From positions 1-62,231 of the forward strand of contig JAJRQY010000124.1 in NCBI GenBank assembly GCA_024280015.1: a DNA stretch of 62,231 bases, in the 5' to 3' direction. The position numbers were made by a program, and so were the translations under genes. The stretch is from Actinomycetes bacterium. GTDB taxonomy: Bacteria; Actinomycetota; Acidimicrobiia; Acidimicrobiales; SZUA-35. Shown here one piece after another: positions 53,398-62,059 of the stretch; positions within the stretch are counted from its first letter, which is position 1; the number at the start of each line of letters is the position of its first letter. The notes beneath the pieces are model-generated. The model was not told where the DNA came from. It was given only the letters and a program-made list of their open reading frames with translations, and did not search any database.

Positions 53398-54864
53398 TCA
53401 GGCGCACGGAATCTCAAGACGAGCTGAGCTGGTATCTGCAGCAACCATCTCGCCTAGGTCCAGGGCAATATCGGCCAGCAACTGACCATCGACAGCTTCC
53501 ACATTGCTCATTGGGAAGTCGGGGAAGCCTGCACCAAGATCAGCGAAGGTGGCCTGCCCACTCCCGTTCTCAGACTCAATGCTCAGCTCGCCCAGATCGA
53601 GGCTGATCAGGTCCGCCACTCCGGTCGAACCATCAAAGTCACAAGACTCGACAAGAACCTTGAGGTACGCCCCGTCAAAGATCTCCAGGTAGCCAGCGGC
53701 AAGGTCACCAACGATGTCAGCGGCGAGTGGAGCCGGTGGCTCTCCGGTCGTCAACCCGTAGGTGTCAATTTCCTGAGCGGACATCCGGTGGATACTGGCA
53801 GCCGGGGAAGCTTCTAGGGTGTAGAAGTAGAATTCCGGGCCCGCCTCATCGCCGAGCATGGCACGAAAATACTCCAGCTGTGACCGGTGGGCGGGGTGAT
53901 CCTCGGGAAAGTCGCTACCAACTGATCCATCATCACCGGCCCACGAATGCACGCCGACGAAAGCGCCAGGCTCCAAATAGCGTTCGACCCCTGCGGCGAA
54001 CATGTCGACTCCGCCCGAAGAAATATCCCCGTTGGCTGCAACCCAAGTTGTCCAGCCAGCGTCTCGAATGAGGCGAGCGGTGTGCACATTGATCTCGTCG
54101 TTCTCCGAACCATCAACGTGGGTCAGCACCAGAGTGTCCACGTTGGGCTCATTGGCCATGATGTCACGCAGCTGAACATAGGTTGAGGTACCGAGGGTCC
54201 CCGAGATCAGTGCATAGTGGTCCTTGGTTTCAACAACCGAACTGCCACCACCGATCAGGTTGATGTCCAGCAGCATTCGCACCTCAAGAACAGCTGCTGG
54301 ATCATCGACGTTGCTCATCGTCAAGCTGAGCTCCAAGATGTCGCCGTCGCCGCCCTCCTCGTCCAATGCCTCAGGAACTGCGTAGTACTCAGGCTCAGAG
54401 GATTGTTGCCACAATGAGTCTTCGAACTCCAATACCGCACCTTCGATACCGTCCTCGCCGATGGCTACAACGAGCTCGCTGGAAGCAGTGGTGAAACTCA
54501 GACCCTCTTCAGCCGAGGCAGTCAGGAACGGTTCTTCTGTTCCATCAATGGATAGGTACGAGACGGTTTTGGCTGACTCATAGGCAGAGACATAGGCAGA
54601 TACGTCTTCCGCAGCCAGATAGCCGTCCGTGTCCTCCGTCGTGGTGGTTGGGTCGACATCCTCAGCCATTTCCTCATCAGTCGAGGCCTCATTGTCTGAG
54701 CCTGCGCTTGGCGCGGCCGTGGTAGCTTCGGCAACCTCATTCGAGCTTGATTCCCCGGCTGATCCTGAGGATCCGCCACAGCTGCTGGCGATGATCCCCA
54801 ACGTAAGCAAGAGGGCAAGGCCTCGACCGGGTCGGGCCAGAGTGTTCTGATATCGAGGGGACAT
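53398..54864 (-). CDS. Lipoprotein with a ClpP/crotonase-like core
   Basis: About 488 residues from the ATG at 54864. The signal (LALLLTLGIIASSCGGS) ends at a lipobox, then an acidic Ser/Thr/Glu-rich region to about 90. From about residue 215 to 330 the sequence (VDTLVLTHVDGS...ARLIRDAGWTTWVA...GDISSGGVDMFAAGVERY...GAFVGVHSW) follows the strand-helix order of ClpP-like periplasmic proteases such as the COG3904 group. The Ser-Ser-Gly-Gly before the helix could be the nucleophile position and HSW the oxyanion region. A catalytic His is not certain. The C-terminal 130 residues are unknown. Confidence 0.6.
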   Translation of the reverse strand: MSPRYQNTLARPGRGLALLLTLGIIASSCGGSSGSAGESSSNEVAEATTAAPSAGSDNEASTDEEMAEDVDPTTTTEDTDGYLAAEDVSAYVSAYESAKTVSYLSIDGTEEPFLTASAEEGLSFTTASSELVVAIGEDGIEGAVLEFEDSLWQQSSEPEYYAVPEALDEEGGDGDILELSLTMSNVDDPAAVLEVRMLLDINLIGGGSSVVETKDHYALISGTLGTSTYVQLRDIMANEPNVDTLVLTHVDGSENDEINVHTARLIRDAGWTTWVAANGDISSGGVDMFAAGVERYLEPGAFVGVHSWAGDDGSVGSDFPEDHPAHRSQLEYFRAMLGDEAGPEFYFYTLEASPAASIHRMSAQEIDTYGLTTGEPPAPLAADIVGDLAAGYLEIFDGAYLKVLVESCDFDGSTGVADLISLDLGELSIESENGSGQATFADLGAGFPDFPMSNVEAVDGQLLADIALDLGEMVAADTSSARLEIPCA

Positions 54865-54953
54865 GAAAGTTCTCGTTCCTGTCATCTGAGCGACTACTCA
54901 GGCAGCAACAGGATGGTCGGAACTGGGCGCAGCGTCATTAGCCAATAGGCCTT

Positions 54954-55898
54954 TCATTCACTAGCCGAAAGACTAGGTTCTGACCTAGCTGACCCCGCGT
55001 AGGTTCCGAAGGTCCACAGATTCCCCTCGGGGTCTCGCACAGTAAACATCAGGCCCTCCGGGTCAAAGGGCGGCGGTTCAAGAGGGGCAACGATGTCGGC
55101 GCCAGCAACAACGCACCGCTGGTGCACGGCCACCGGGTCATTGGCGATCACATAGAGACTCTCCGCCCCGGTTGGGCGATCGGAGAAAACATTCCCGGGT
55201 CGCCCCGCCGTTGCTGCCTGAACAACCCCGCCCTCAGGCCAGCGCAGTTGGCTGTGCTCAATCACCTCCGGATCTTCATGACCGGGCACAATGAGTGCTT
55301 CTTCGAATCCGAGCCCCTCGACCATGAACCGGATTCCCTCGCGGGCATCGACGAAGTTGAGGGCTGCCCAGATGCCAGGGCTGCGGACCGGTTCGGGACC
55401 GGTTGTTACCAACATGCCATCCTCACTCATGCGCTGGCTGTAGTCAGTCGTTGATACTTCCTCGACCTGTTGGGACAATATCCAACGGTGCCCAAAGGGA
55501 TCAACGATGGTGCCGTGGCGGGCGCCGTGAGCTTGGTCGGCTGGTTCAGCCAGCGACTCGGCCCCCGCAGCAACGGCTGTAGCAAATACGGCGTCAACGT
55601 CAGTGACCTCAAGATGCATGGCCACCGAGGTGCCACCCAGTGTTCGCGGAGACTTGACACCCATCTCCGGGAATTCATCGGAGAGATAGAAGGCAGCATC
55701 TCCGATACGGAACTCGGCATGCCCAAGCTGGCCCGTGTCTTCATTCATGACAACGCGCATGATCTCTACCGCTCCAAAAGCCGCACCGTAGAACTTCAGA
55801 GCGGTGTCACCTTGGTCAACGGTCAAATAGGGGGTCACTTCGTTGCGCACCTGCGTCTGGTGTGGTTCGGTATTCCTGGCCTGCTGATCGGGGGCCAT
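54954..55898 (-). CDS. VOC-family protein with two glyoxalase/PhnB-like domains
   Basis: About 314 residues, with a GAGGAG ribosome site. The first domain (VTPYLTVDQGDTALKFYGAAFGA...HAEFRIGDAAFYLSDE...DPFGHRWILSQQ) and the second (WAALNFVDAREGIRFMVEGLGFEE...DPEGNLWTFGTY) are the two halves of a PhnB-like pair. Such proteins lack well-defined activity and often confer resistance or isomerise. Downstream of the dioxygenase gene by 51 bases. Confidence 0.85.
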   Translation of the reverse strand: MAPDQQARNTEPHQTQVRNEVTPYLTVDQGDTALKFYGAAFGAVEIMRVVMNEDTGQLGHAEFRIGDAAFYLSDEFPEMGVKSPRTLGGTSVAMHLEVTDVDAVFATAVAAGAESLAEPADQAHGARHGTIVDPFGHRWILSQQVEEVSTTDYSQRMSEDGMLVTTGPEPVRSPGIWAALNFVDAREGIRFMVEGLGFEEALIVPGHEDPEVIEHSQLRWPEGGVVQAATAGRPGNVFSDRPTGAESLYVIANDPVAVHQRCVVAGADIVAPLEPPPFDPEGLMFTVRDPEGNLWTFGTYAGSARSEPSLSASE

Positions 55899-55949
55899 TC
55901 TGTTACTCCTCGAGGTGATCGTGGTTCAGAGCTTCGAATGTGCTGTTCG

Positions 55950-56699
55950 TCATTCCCGGGAGTAGGCCCCAATTGTTGTCCGATGCAGCAAGCGGTCATG
56001 ACCGTCATAGCCACCAGTCGCTCGATGCAAAAGTGAACGATTGTCCCACATGATCAACATGTCTGGCTCCCACGCATGGGAGTACACGAACTCGTCGCGG
56101 GTCTGCCAGTAATACCACTCCGCCAGGAGATCATTGGCCTCGCCTTCGTCCATCCCTTCGATTCCGATCACATAGCCAACGCATCCGAACAACCCCAGGC
56201 GCCCGGTTTCGTCATGCGTTCGGATGATCGGATGTAGCTGAGTGTCCAAAGCCTGCTCGGAGGAAATGATGTCCATGCTTCTGTCGGTCCGCTGATCTGC
56301 TTCGCCATAGGCGCCATCGGGGGCGTAGCCGCCGCGGGCCGAGTGGATTGCTTCGGTGTCTTCCAGTCGCGAGCGAAGCGCTTCTGGCATGGCATCAAGA
56401 GCCGCATACTGGTTGGCGAAGAGAGGCGCTTGCTCATTCGCTACTCGACAGATAGCGGCAATATGGCTCCGGTTGGGAATCGGCTTGATGTACGGGTCAT
56501 CGCCGAATGGTCCGAAGTACTGGGTGAAGCGCTCGAGCTCATCATCATCCAAGTCCTGCGCCGGGAACGAAAGAACCTGGTGTTCCAACCACAGCGTTCG
56601 CAACTGCTCAACCATCTCAGCATCGAGTTGAGCCGACAGATCGAGGCCGCGAACGGTTGCACCACATGTTTGCCCCGAGTGAATGATCTCCAGTCCCAT
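55950..56699 (-). CDS. TauD/TfdA-family dioxygenase with an internal deletion (lacks HxD)
   Basis: About 249 residues, against about 280-300 for relatives. The start and the first part (GLEIIHSGQTCGATVRGLDLS, DDELERFTQYFGPFG) are normal. The expected segment with the iron-binding H-x-D and the GGDT turn is missing: ANEQAPLFA runs straight into NQYAALDAMPEALRSRL, which in relatives follows after about 35-40 residues at a similar L-F-A. The distal His (SLLHRATGGYDGHDRLLHR) and the Arg remain. Without the first His and Asp iron cannot be bound normally, so the protein is probably inactive as an oxygenase. The junction lies at 56415-56423. No stop or frameshift, so it may be expressed. Confidence 0.8.
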   Translation of the reverse strand: MGLEIIHSGQTCGATVRGLDLSAQLDAEMVEQLRTLWLEHQVLSFPAQDLDDDELERFTQYFGPFGDDPYIKPIPNRSHIAAICRVANEQAPLFANQYAALDAMPEALRSRLEDTEAIHSARGGYAPDGAYGEADQRTDRSMDIISSEQALDTQLHPIIRTHDETGRLGLFGCVGYVIGIEGMDEGEANDLLAEWYYWQTRDEFVYSHAWEPDMLIMWDNRSLLHRATGGYDGHDRLLHRTTIGAYSRE

Positions 56700-56768
56700 G
56701 TGCCCGATCCTAGGTCCAAGTCGGCCAGCGGTCCGATTCGCCTCCAACGGAAGGCCGATCCAGCAGCC

Positions 56769-57353
56769 CTAGTCGCGGCCGGCCAGTTCGGCGGCTTCCT
56801 TGGCAGCAATGCTTCCAACCAGGACGGCGGCCAACGCATCAGCCCACCACCAGCCCAACAGGTGGTTGAGCCCCAGGGCAACCAGGATAGAAACGGCAAG
56901 CCAACCGTCCAAGAAGGTCAGTCTGGCCTCCGCCAGGAACGGGCCACTCTGCAGGACACGTCCGATTGAGCGCTTCCAAGTAGCGAGCACAAACATCACT
57001 ACTGTGGTCACGGCCAAGTAAACCATTCCCCAGATCGACAAGCCAGGCTCAAGGCCAAGGACCAGCGACCGGACTCCGGTCACAATCATAGAAATTGCCA
57101 AGAGGGCAAAGGCCCAACCGACCAAGGTTTGGGCTCGCTGGTCACGGTGAGCGCCTCCCTCACTGTCGGACATGTGCCACAACACAACCAGCGAGGCAAA
57201 GACCTCAATCAATGAGTCAAGCCCAAAGGCAACGAGGGCGAGAGAGTGGGCGACAATGCCGAGGCCAATGGTGACGCCAACCTCCAGGAGGTTCCAGGTG
57301 ATGGTTGCCCGCTGAAGCCAGCGGCCCCTTCGCTGATGGTCGGCCACCAACAA
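56769..57353 (-). CDS. CDF-like cation transporter (TMEM163/small cation-efflux type)
   Basis: About 194 residues with five to six membrane spans. HSLALVAFGLDSLIEVFASLVVLWHM is the first half-signature of cation diffusion facilitators, with Asp and Glu spaced for a metal site; ARLTFLDGWLAVSILVALGLNHLLGWWWADALAAVLVG gives the second. The C-terminal cytoplasmic domain of classic CDFs is absent. The start is probably TTG 57353 or GTG 57347; neither has a strong ribosome site. Confidence 0.75.
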   Translation of the reverse strand: MLVADHQRRGRWLQRATITWNLLEVGVTIGLGIVAHSLALVAFGLDSLIEVFASLVVLWHMSDSEGGAHRDQRAQTLVGWAFALLAISMIVTGVRSLVLGLEPGLSIWGMVYLAVTTVVMFVLATWKRSIGRVLQSGPFLAEARLTFLDGWLAVSILVALGLNHLLGWWWADALAAVLVGSIAAKEAAELAGRD

Positions 57354-57510
57354 TTCCTATCTCCACCTCAGAGCGCGCGGTGACACCCTGGTCAAATATT
57401 TCGAGATTCTTTTGAACCATCTGAGCCTTCGGGGGCGTATCCCCTCACAACGAAGGCCATTGGGGCCTTCACCCATGAGCGATTCAAGCTCAGCCAGGGA
57501 GAACCCGCAC

Positions 57511-58008
57511 ATGTCCAAGAAACTACTCACCGTCGCGATGGCCTTGTCCTTTGTCGCCGCAGCATGCGGAAGCGATGATGCCACCGATGCAGCAGAGACC
57601 GCCGAGACGACTGTGACCACAGAAGCCGCCATGGAAGAAGAGGCTGGTCCGGTCACCGGACCAGCAACCATCACCGCCGATGACCAAAGCGGAGACGGCA
57701 CCACCGTCACCGTCTCAACCATCACCCTGCCAACCGACGGATTCGTCGTCATCCACGCCGACAACGACGGCGCCCCAGGACCAATCATCGGCTGGTCAGA
57801 CCTCCTCCCCGCCGGAGACAGCAGCAACATCGTCGTCACCCTCAACACCCCACTTGACGCCGACGCCAAAGTCTTCCCCATGGCCCACGTCGACGACAAC
57901 GCCAACGGTGAATACGAATTCCTGCCACCAGACTTCGCCAACGACGTCCCAGCAACCACCGCAGACGGCAAGGTCGCCGTCCTCGGAATCAACTACACCC
58001 TCAGCTAG
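57511..58008 (+). CDS. Lipoprotein with a DUF7282-like domain
   Basis: About 165 residues from the ATG at 57511. A signal (KLLTVAMALSFVAAACGSD) gives the lipobox. After a Glu/Thr linker, TVTVSTITLPTDGFVVIHADNDGAPGPIIGWSDLL and VVTLNTPLDADAKVFPMAHVDDNANGEYEF fit DUF7282, a small beta-sandwich known from archaeal and actinobacterial exported proteins. Its codons end in C much more often than those of the genes around. It precedes the sigma-factor gene by about 110 bases. Confidence 0.75.
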   Translation: MSKKLLTVAMALSFVAAACGSDDATDAAETAETTVTTEAAMEEEAGPVTGPATITADDQSGDGTTVTVSTITLPTDGFVVIHADNDGAPGPIIGWSDLLPAGDSSNIVVTLNTPLDADAKVFPMAHVDDNANGEYEFLPPDFANDVPATTADGKVAVLGINYTLS

Positions 58009-58117
58009 CGAAATCCAGCTAGCGAAGTCGACAGCCCTGCCAGCCAAACGGGTTGGCCGAACTCGCCCGGGTCGGGGGTCACCTAGTGTGATCCCTAGAC
58101 CCGGCGGAGACCACCAA

Positions 58118-58651
58118 GTGAAATCGTCAGTTCAATTCCCTGAAGCCAAACCCGAGCTTCTGGCTCGGCGCCTCTATAACGACCACGGTCCGGCCCTCCA
58201 CCGCTGGCTCATCGGTCGCTTTTCCGACGCCCAGATGGCCGAAGAAGTTGTACAGGAGTCCGTACTAACCGCTTGGCGAAAGTACGAACAGTTCGACCCA
58301 GAACGTGGCAGTGAACGTTCGTGGATCTTCGGAATCAGCCGCAACGTTGCTGCCACCCGCTATCAACGCAACCTGCGGCATCTTCGTTCGGTGCCAACCG
58401 GAGACACTCTCGACACTATTGTCGACGACGCCGAACTCAGTCGGGTTACCGAACGATCCCTCATCGCCGATGCCATGGCCTCGCTGTCCAGCGACCATCA
58501 ACTCGTCGTTGCTGCCGCATACTGGGATGGGCTATCAACGAAGGAAATTGCCGCCCAACTTGGAATTCCAGACGGCACAGTCAAGTCCCGCCTTCACTAT
58601 GCGTTACGAATCCTTCGAACTCAACTACAAGAACGAGAGGTATTGCGATGA
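58118..58651 (+). CDS. ECF-type RNA polymerase sigma factor
   Basis: About 177 residues from GTG 58118, with GGCGGAG upstream. Region 2 is RLYNDHGPALHRWLIGRFSDAQMAEEVVQESVLTAWRKYEQF (the -10-binding part), region 4 LSSDHQLVVAAAYWDGLSTKEIAAQLGIPDGTVKSRLHYALRIL (the -35-binding helix-turn-helix). It overlaps the next gene by ATGA, and that gene encodes its likely anti-sigma partner. Confidence 0.92.
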   Translation: MKSSVQFPEAKPELLARRLYNDHGPALHRWLIGRFSDAQMAEEVVQESVLTAWRKYEQFDPERGSERSWIFGISRNVAATRYQRNLRHLRSVPTGDTLDTIVDDAELSRVTERSLIADAMASLSSDHQLVVAAAYWDGLSTKEIAAQLGIPDGTVKSRLHYALRILRTQLQEREVLR

Positions 58652-59292
58652 CAGACAATCACGAGATGTTCGCCGATTGGTCTGCCGCTTACACTCTCGG
58701 AGCTCTGGAGTGCAGCGACCGGAGAGCCTTCGAAGACCACCTGGCGGTTTGCTCCATCTGCGCCGCGGAGGTGGCCTCTTTTGCTCCCATGCCAGGGCTT
58801 CTCTCTCAGATTGACCCAGCCGATGTAGCCGCCGAGCCCGATCCGGTAACCGCCGCACTGATCGAGGCCGAGGCCAAGGAACAGGTCACCGGGATACACC
58901 GATCCACGAAGCGCTGGAAGGCCGCAGCCATTCTGTCTGCGGCAGCCGCCGTTCTCATCGCCGCCCTCGTTTTCGTCCCTAGTCGAGACTCTTCACCCGA
59001 GTTCGCGGCAACAATCAATACCAGCCTCAGCAAGAGCGCCGAGATTGGGATGAATCCCAAATCTTGGGGTACCGAAATCACTCTGGAGCTCACTGGCCTT
59101 CCCACTCGCGACAGCTACCAACTCTGGGTCATCGACGCCAACGGTGTCTGGACGAGCGCAGCAACCTGGTCGCCAACTCCCACCGGAGTGGCCACGCTGA
59201 CTGGAGCCACGTCAACACCCTTCTCCGATGTCGACCGGATTGTGGTCACCTCAGCCGATCAAGACGACGTCTTGATCGACGCCTCGTCCTAG
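58648..59292 (+). CDS. RskA-like anti-sigma factor with a zinc-binding motif
   Basis: About 214 residues. The N-terminal DHLAVCSIC has the H-x3-C-x2-C of zinc anti-sigma domains that hold the sigma factor. One transmembrane helix is at about residues 90-110 (AAAILSAAAAVLIAALVFV). The outer part (TEITLELTGLP...YQLWVIDANGVWTSAATW...DDVLIDASS) fits the RskA C-terminal domain, which senses envelope conditions and is normally cleaved to free the sigma factor. Translational coupling to the sigma gene keeps them in balance. Confidence 0.88.
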   Translation: MTDNHEMFADWSAAYTLGALECSDRRAFEDHLAVCSICAAEVASFAPMPGLLSQIDPADVAAEPDPVTAALIEAEAKEQVTGIHRSTKRWKAAAILSAAAAVLIAALVFVPSRDSSPEFAATINTSLSKSAEIGMNPKSWGTEITLELTGLPTRDSYQLWVIDANGVWTSAATWSPTPTGVATLTGATSTPFSDVDRIVVTSADQDDVLIDASS

Positions 59293-59358
59293 ATAGCCGG
59301 TTAGTCAGTCAGGCGGAGCCCCGGCCTAACCATCAGATTTGACGTTTCCCGCAGGTCT

Positions 59359-59388
59359 CATTACATTACGTTACGTTACGTAACGAAA
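59359..59388. promoter_or_regulatory. TTACG-repeat/palindrome operator before the darcynin-TetR operon
   Basis: Tandem TTACA, TTACG, TTACG, TTACG (59361-59380) end in TAACG, making the perfect 12-bp palindrome CGTTACGTAACG (59374-59385). It lies immediately upstream of the ribosome site GAAAGG and the ATG at 59398. Such a TNACG-TAACG palindrome is typical of TetR-type operators, and the regulator is the second gene of the operon. Confidence 0.7.
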
Positions 59389-59397
59389 GGCAATGAG

Positions 59398-59721
59398 ATG
59401 AAGTACGGAGCTGTCGTCACACTGAAGATTTACCCGTCATGGCTTGCATTAGATCGCGAGACCCGGAACACCAAGGCAGAGGCAATGCTGGACATCGTCA
59501 GTCGCTATGACGATGTGGCGGTTGACTGGTTTGATGCCGACGCACTCGGAACCGGTTACTCCGATTGGGTGCTGTGCCGTTTCGACTCATTGGACCGCTA
59601 CCACTCTTTGTGGGAGGAGCTCAAGGACCTCGAGTTCTTCTTCCATCCTTATGCGGAGATCGTCCAATCCATCATTGGCTTACACAACGGCTTCCAACGC
59701 TATGAGGCTGGCGAGCTTTGA
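59398..59721 (+). CDS. Darcynin-family protein
   Basis: 107 residues. VTLKIYPSWLALDRETRNTKAEAMLDIVSRYDDVAVDWFDADAL...WVLCRFDSLDRYHSLWEELKDLEFFFHPYAEI is the darcynin pattern: a ferredoxin-like small domain found mostly beside oxidoreductase or regulator genes. Its biochemical role is not established. The stop overlaps the next start by four bases (TTGA). Confidence 0.78.
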   Translation: MKYGAVVTLKIYPSWLALDRETRNTKAEAMLDIVSRYDDVAVDWFDADALGTGYSDWVLCRFDSLDRYHSLWEELKDLEFFFHPYAEIVQSIIGLHNGFQRYEAGEL

Positions 59722-60341
59722 GTCAAGAACAGGCGGCAGCGCGGGGCCGGCCTCGTCGGGGGGAGACCGATGCCGCGATCAACGCCGCAACTCGCCAGCT
59801 CCTGGCCGAGGTCGGCTTCGCCGACTTCACCATCGAAGAAGTCGCCAGACGGGCCGGGGTCGGAAAACCAACGATCTATCGTCGTCACAGCTCTAAGTCC
59901 CCTCTTATTGCTGCAGCCCTCGTCGAGTCCCTAGCCTCGGCAACTCCACGTGTTCCAGACTCCGGCGATGTCAACCGTGATGTCGCCAAGCTATTGACCA
60001 GTCTGGTTCAGACACTCACCACCACCGATTTTGGACCGTCCATGGCGGCATTGATCGAGCCCGCGACTCGTGATCCAGAACTGGCCGACATCTTTGCTTG
60101 CGCGATGGACGAGCGCCGACTCGTCATTCGTGAGTTACTCACACTCGCCCACACCCAAGGACGTTTACAAACACCAAACATCGAAACCGGAATCGATGTA
60201 CTACTCGGGGCCATCTACTTTCGGTATCTCATGTCAGGACTCCCCCTCAATCAAGGGTTCATCACCGACACCGTCGACATGGTAATCGCCCCGACATCCA
60301 AGAAAGCACTACGAAGACCTACTGGCAATGGAACTGAATGA
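59718..60341 (+). CDS. TetR/AcrR-family transcriptional regulator
   Basis: About 207 residues from TTG 59718, overlapping the darcynin stop. The DNA-binding domain is INAATRQLLAEVGFADFTIEEVARRAGVGKPTIYRRHSSKSPLIAAAL at about residues 20-70. The C-terminal domain belongs to the TetR_C groups. Being coupled to darcynin and next to a perfect palindrome, it most likely represses its own operon. Confidence 0.9.
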   Translation: MSQEQAAARGRPRRGETDAAINAATRQLLAEVGFADFTIEEVARRAGVGKPTIYRRHSSKSPLIAAALVESLASATPRVPDSGDVNRDVAKLLTSLVQTLTTTDFGPSMAALIEPATRDPELADIFACAMDERRLVIRELLTLAHTQGRLQTPNIETGIDVLLGAIYFRYLMSGLPLNQGFITDTVDMVIAPTSKKALRRPTGNGTE

Positions 60342-60343
60342 TT

Positions 60344-61654
60344 TCACGTACGAGTGCGCAAGACCCTGGTGTGACTCCGACGAATGAAAGCCTCTGCTCC
60401 AAAAGCAATGGCGACGAACCCGAATAAGAAGGCAATAAGTGTTGGCGATGTTTGCAGTGTGTCGAAAACGGTGATGCCAATGGCGAGAGCCCCGGAGAAG
60501 GCAGCCAAACCGACAACACCTCGAGACGCACCCGTCTGATCGACAAGTCGCAAGTGCCCAAGGTGAACAACCGTGTGAACAGTCAGAATCGTGATTGCTC
60601 CGAGCACCGCTATCTGACCAAGATCGAAAGCGACCGCAAGCACAGACACAATTACCGCAGATACCAGGAGACCTTCTCGACTGTGAGCGATCCTCCGGCC
60701 AAAGGTACCGGGGAGCTCTCCGTCCTTGGCCATCCGATAGGTCACGTTAGTAACGGCGTACAAACTCGCGTTGATCGCCGATCCGGTGGCGATGAGAGCC
60801 GCGATGGAGACCAGCACGAATCCGACCGATCCAAACACCGGCCTGGCTGCTTCGGCCAGCGCGTTCTCCCGTGCTGCAAGGACTTCCTCAGTCGAGAGCG
60901 TGCCAAACACCGCGAGAGCCACCAGGAGATAGAGGCCCATGACCAGGATGATTGCGGTCATGATTGCTCTGGGAATCGTCCGCTTCGGGTCCTCGACGTC
61001 TTCGGCCGCATTGGTCACAACCCGGAACCCTTCATAGGCAAAGAAGGTGATGGCGACACTGGCCAGGATCGAGCCCGGACCCGGATACTCACTGGGACTC
61101 AACAAGCTCCGATCAATGGCAAACAGACTCCCGAGAGCGAGAACCAACAAGATGACAAATTTGATGGCGACGATGACAAGTTCGGCCTTGGCCACGCTCT
61201 TGGTCCCATTGAGATTGATGATGACAAAGGCGCCCATCACGGCGACGGCAAAGATCGACGACACGATGGCTGGAGGATTGCCGGGAATCATTCCGCTGGC
61301 ATAGGTCCCAAACGTCTTGGCCACCAACGATGTCGACACTAGGGCCGACATATACAGCATCACGCTCATAGCGCCAGCGAAAAGCCCGTCTCCATATCCG
61401 TGGATGAGGTACTCGACCAGCCCACCAGCAGACGGGTAGCGGGCGCCCAGTTTTCCGAGCGAGTAACCACTGAGCAGGGCGATGAACCCACCAATGAGAA
61501 ACGAGATCCAAACCGCACTACCGGCGACAGCTCCAGCCTCGCCGAGCAAAGCAAAAATCCCAGCACCAATCATGGTGCCAACACCCAGGGAAACTGCAGA
61601 GGCGAAACTGATCGGCTTTGCCTGATCAGGGAGGTCTGGGTCCAAAGTCGTCAT
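60344..61654 (-). CDS. APC-family amino-acid permease
   Basis: About 436 residues from the ATG at 61654; the frame is open to 61693. VSLGVGTMIGAGIFALLGEAG is the substrate-binding first helix with its unwound G-A-G, FLIGGFIALLSGYSLGKLGARYPSAGG follows, and FFAYEGFRVVTNAAEDVEDPKRTIPRAI is the sixth-helix signature. Twelve membrane spans. It ends two bases from the TetR stop, tail to tail. Substrate probably an amino acid or polyamine. Confidence 0.88.
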   Translation of the reverse strand: MTTLDPDLPDQAKPISFASAVSLGVGTMIGAGIFALLGEAGAVAGSAVWISFLIGGFIALLSGYSLGKLGARYPSAGGLVEYLIHGYGDGLFAGAMSVMLYMSALVSTSLVAKTFGTYASGMIPGNPPAIVSSIFAVAVMGAFVIINLNGTKSVAKAELVIVAIKFVILLVLALGSLFAIDRSLLSPSEYPGPGSILASVAITFFAYEGFRVVTNAAEDVEDPKRTIPRAIMTAIILVMGLYLLVALAVFGTLSTEEVLAARENALAEAARPVFGSVGFVLVSIAALIATGSAINASLYAVTNVTYRMAKDGELPGTFGRRIAHSREGLLVSAVIVSVLAVAFDLGQIAVLGAITILTVHTVVHLGHLRLVDQTGASRGVVGLAAFSGALAIGITVFDTLQTSPTLIAFLFGFVAIAFGAEAFIRRSHTRVLRTRT

Positions 61655-61667
61655 TGTTGTTTGGCCC

Positions 61668-62006
61668 CTAGGAGAGAATCCCGGGACCTCCACCCTCGTG
61701 TTTGACTGTCAGGGCTTTCCAAACATCGTCGCTGGACATCGCGAGGTGATCGTGATGGGTGAGGGCGTGAATCACCTCTCTGAGACTGGTGGCCAAGTGC
61801 TCTGCGTTGGCTAACGCCTCCGGATGGATCTCGCCACCGTCGTGTTCGCGGCTTATCATCGCCGCCAGATCATCTGCTGAGGCAGCCAGGTGGCCGAGGT
61901 GGTGAGCAAGCGTTCCGTTGTCTTGAGTTTTGTCCGTCAGGGTCCTTCGATCTTGCTGTTGCGCTGATCCTAGGCTACTGCCCTCAAGTCTTCCCAAGGT
62001 AGGCAA
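61668..62006 (-). CDS. Small His/Asp-rich hypothetical protein
   Basis: About 112 residues. No family recognised. It has a His-rich middle (LAHHLGHLAASADDLAAMI and VIHALTHHDHLAMSSDD), possibly metal-binding, and helical periodicity. It ends 13 bases before the permease start and would be co-transcribed with it. It could also be a non-coding shadow, as no strong ribosome site is visible. Confidence 0.5.
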   Translation of the reverse strand: MPTLGRLEGSSLGSAQQQDRRTLTDKTQDNGTLAHHLGHLAASADDLAAMISREHDGGEIHPEALANAEHLATSLREVIHALTHHDHLAMSSDDVWKALTVKHEGGGPGILS

Positions 62007-62059
62007 CTTCGGACTAGTGGATGTTCGCGTTAAACATGGTGATGTGACAGAATGTGGCT

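Noticed and set aside
58009-58087. Repeat AGCTAGCGAA at the end of the DUF7282 gene as an attachment site
   Set aside because: It is a short two-copy repeat over the stop codon and there is no integrase or tRNA next to it.
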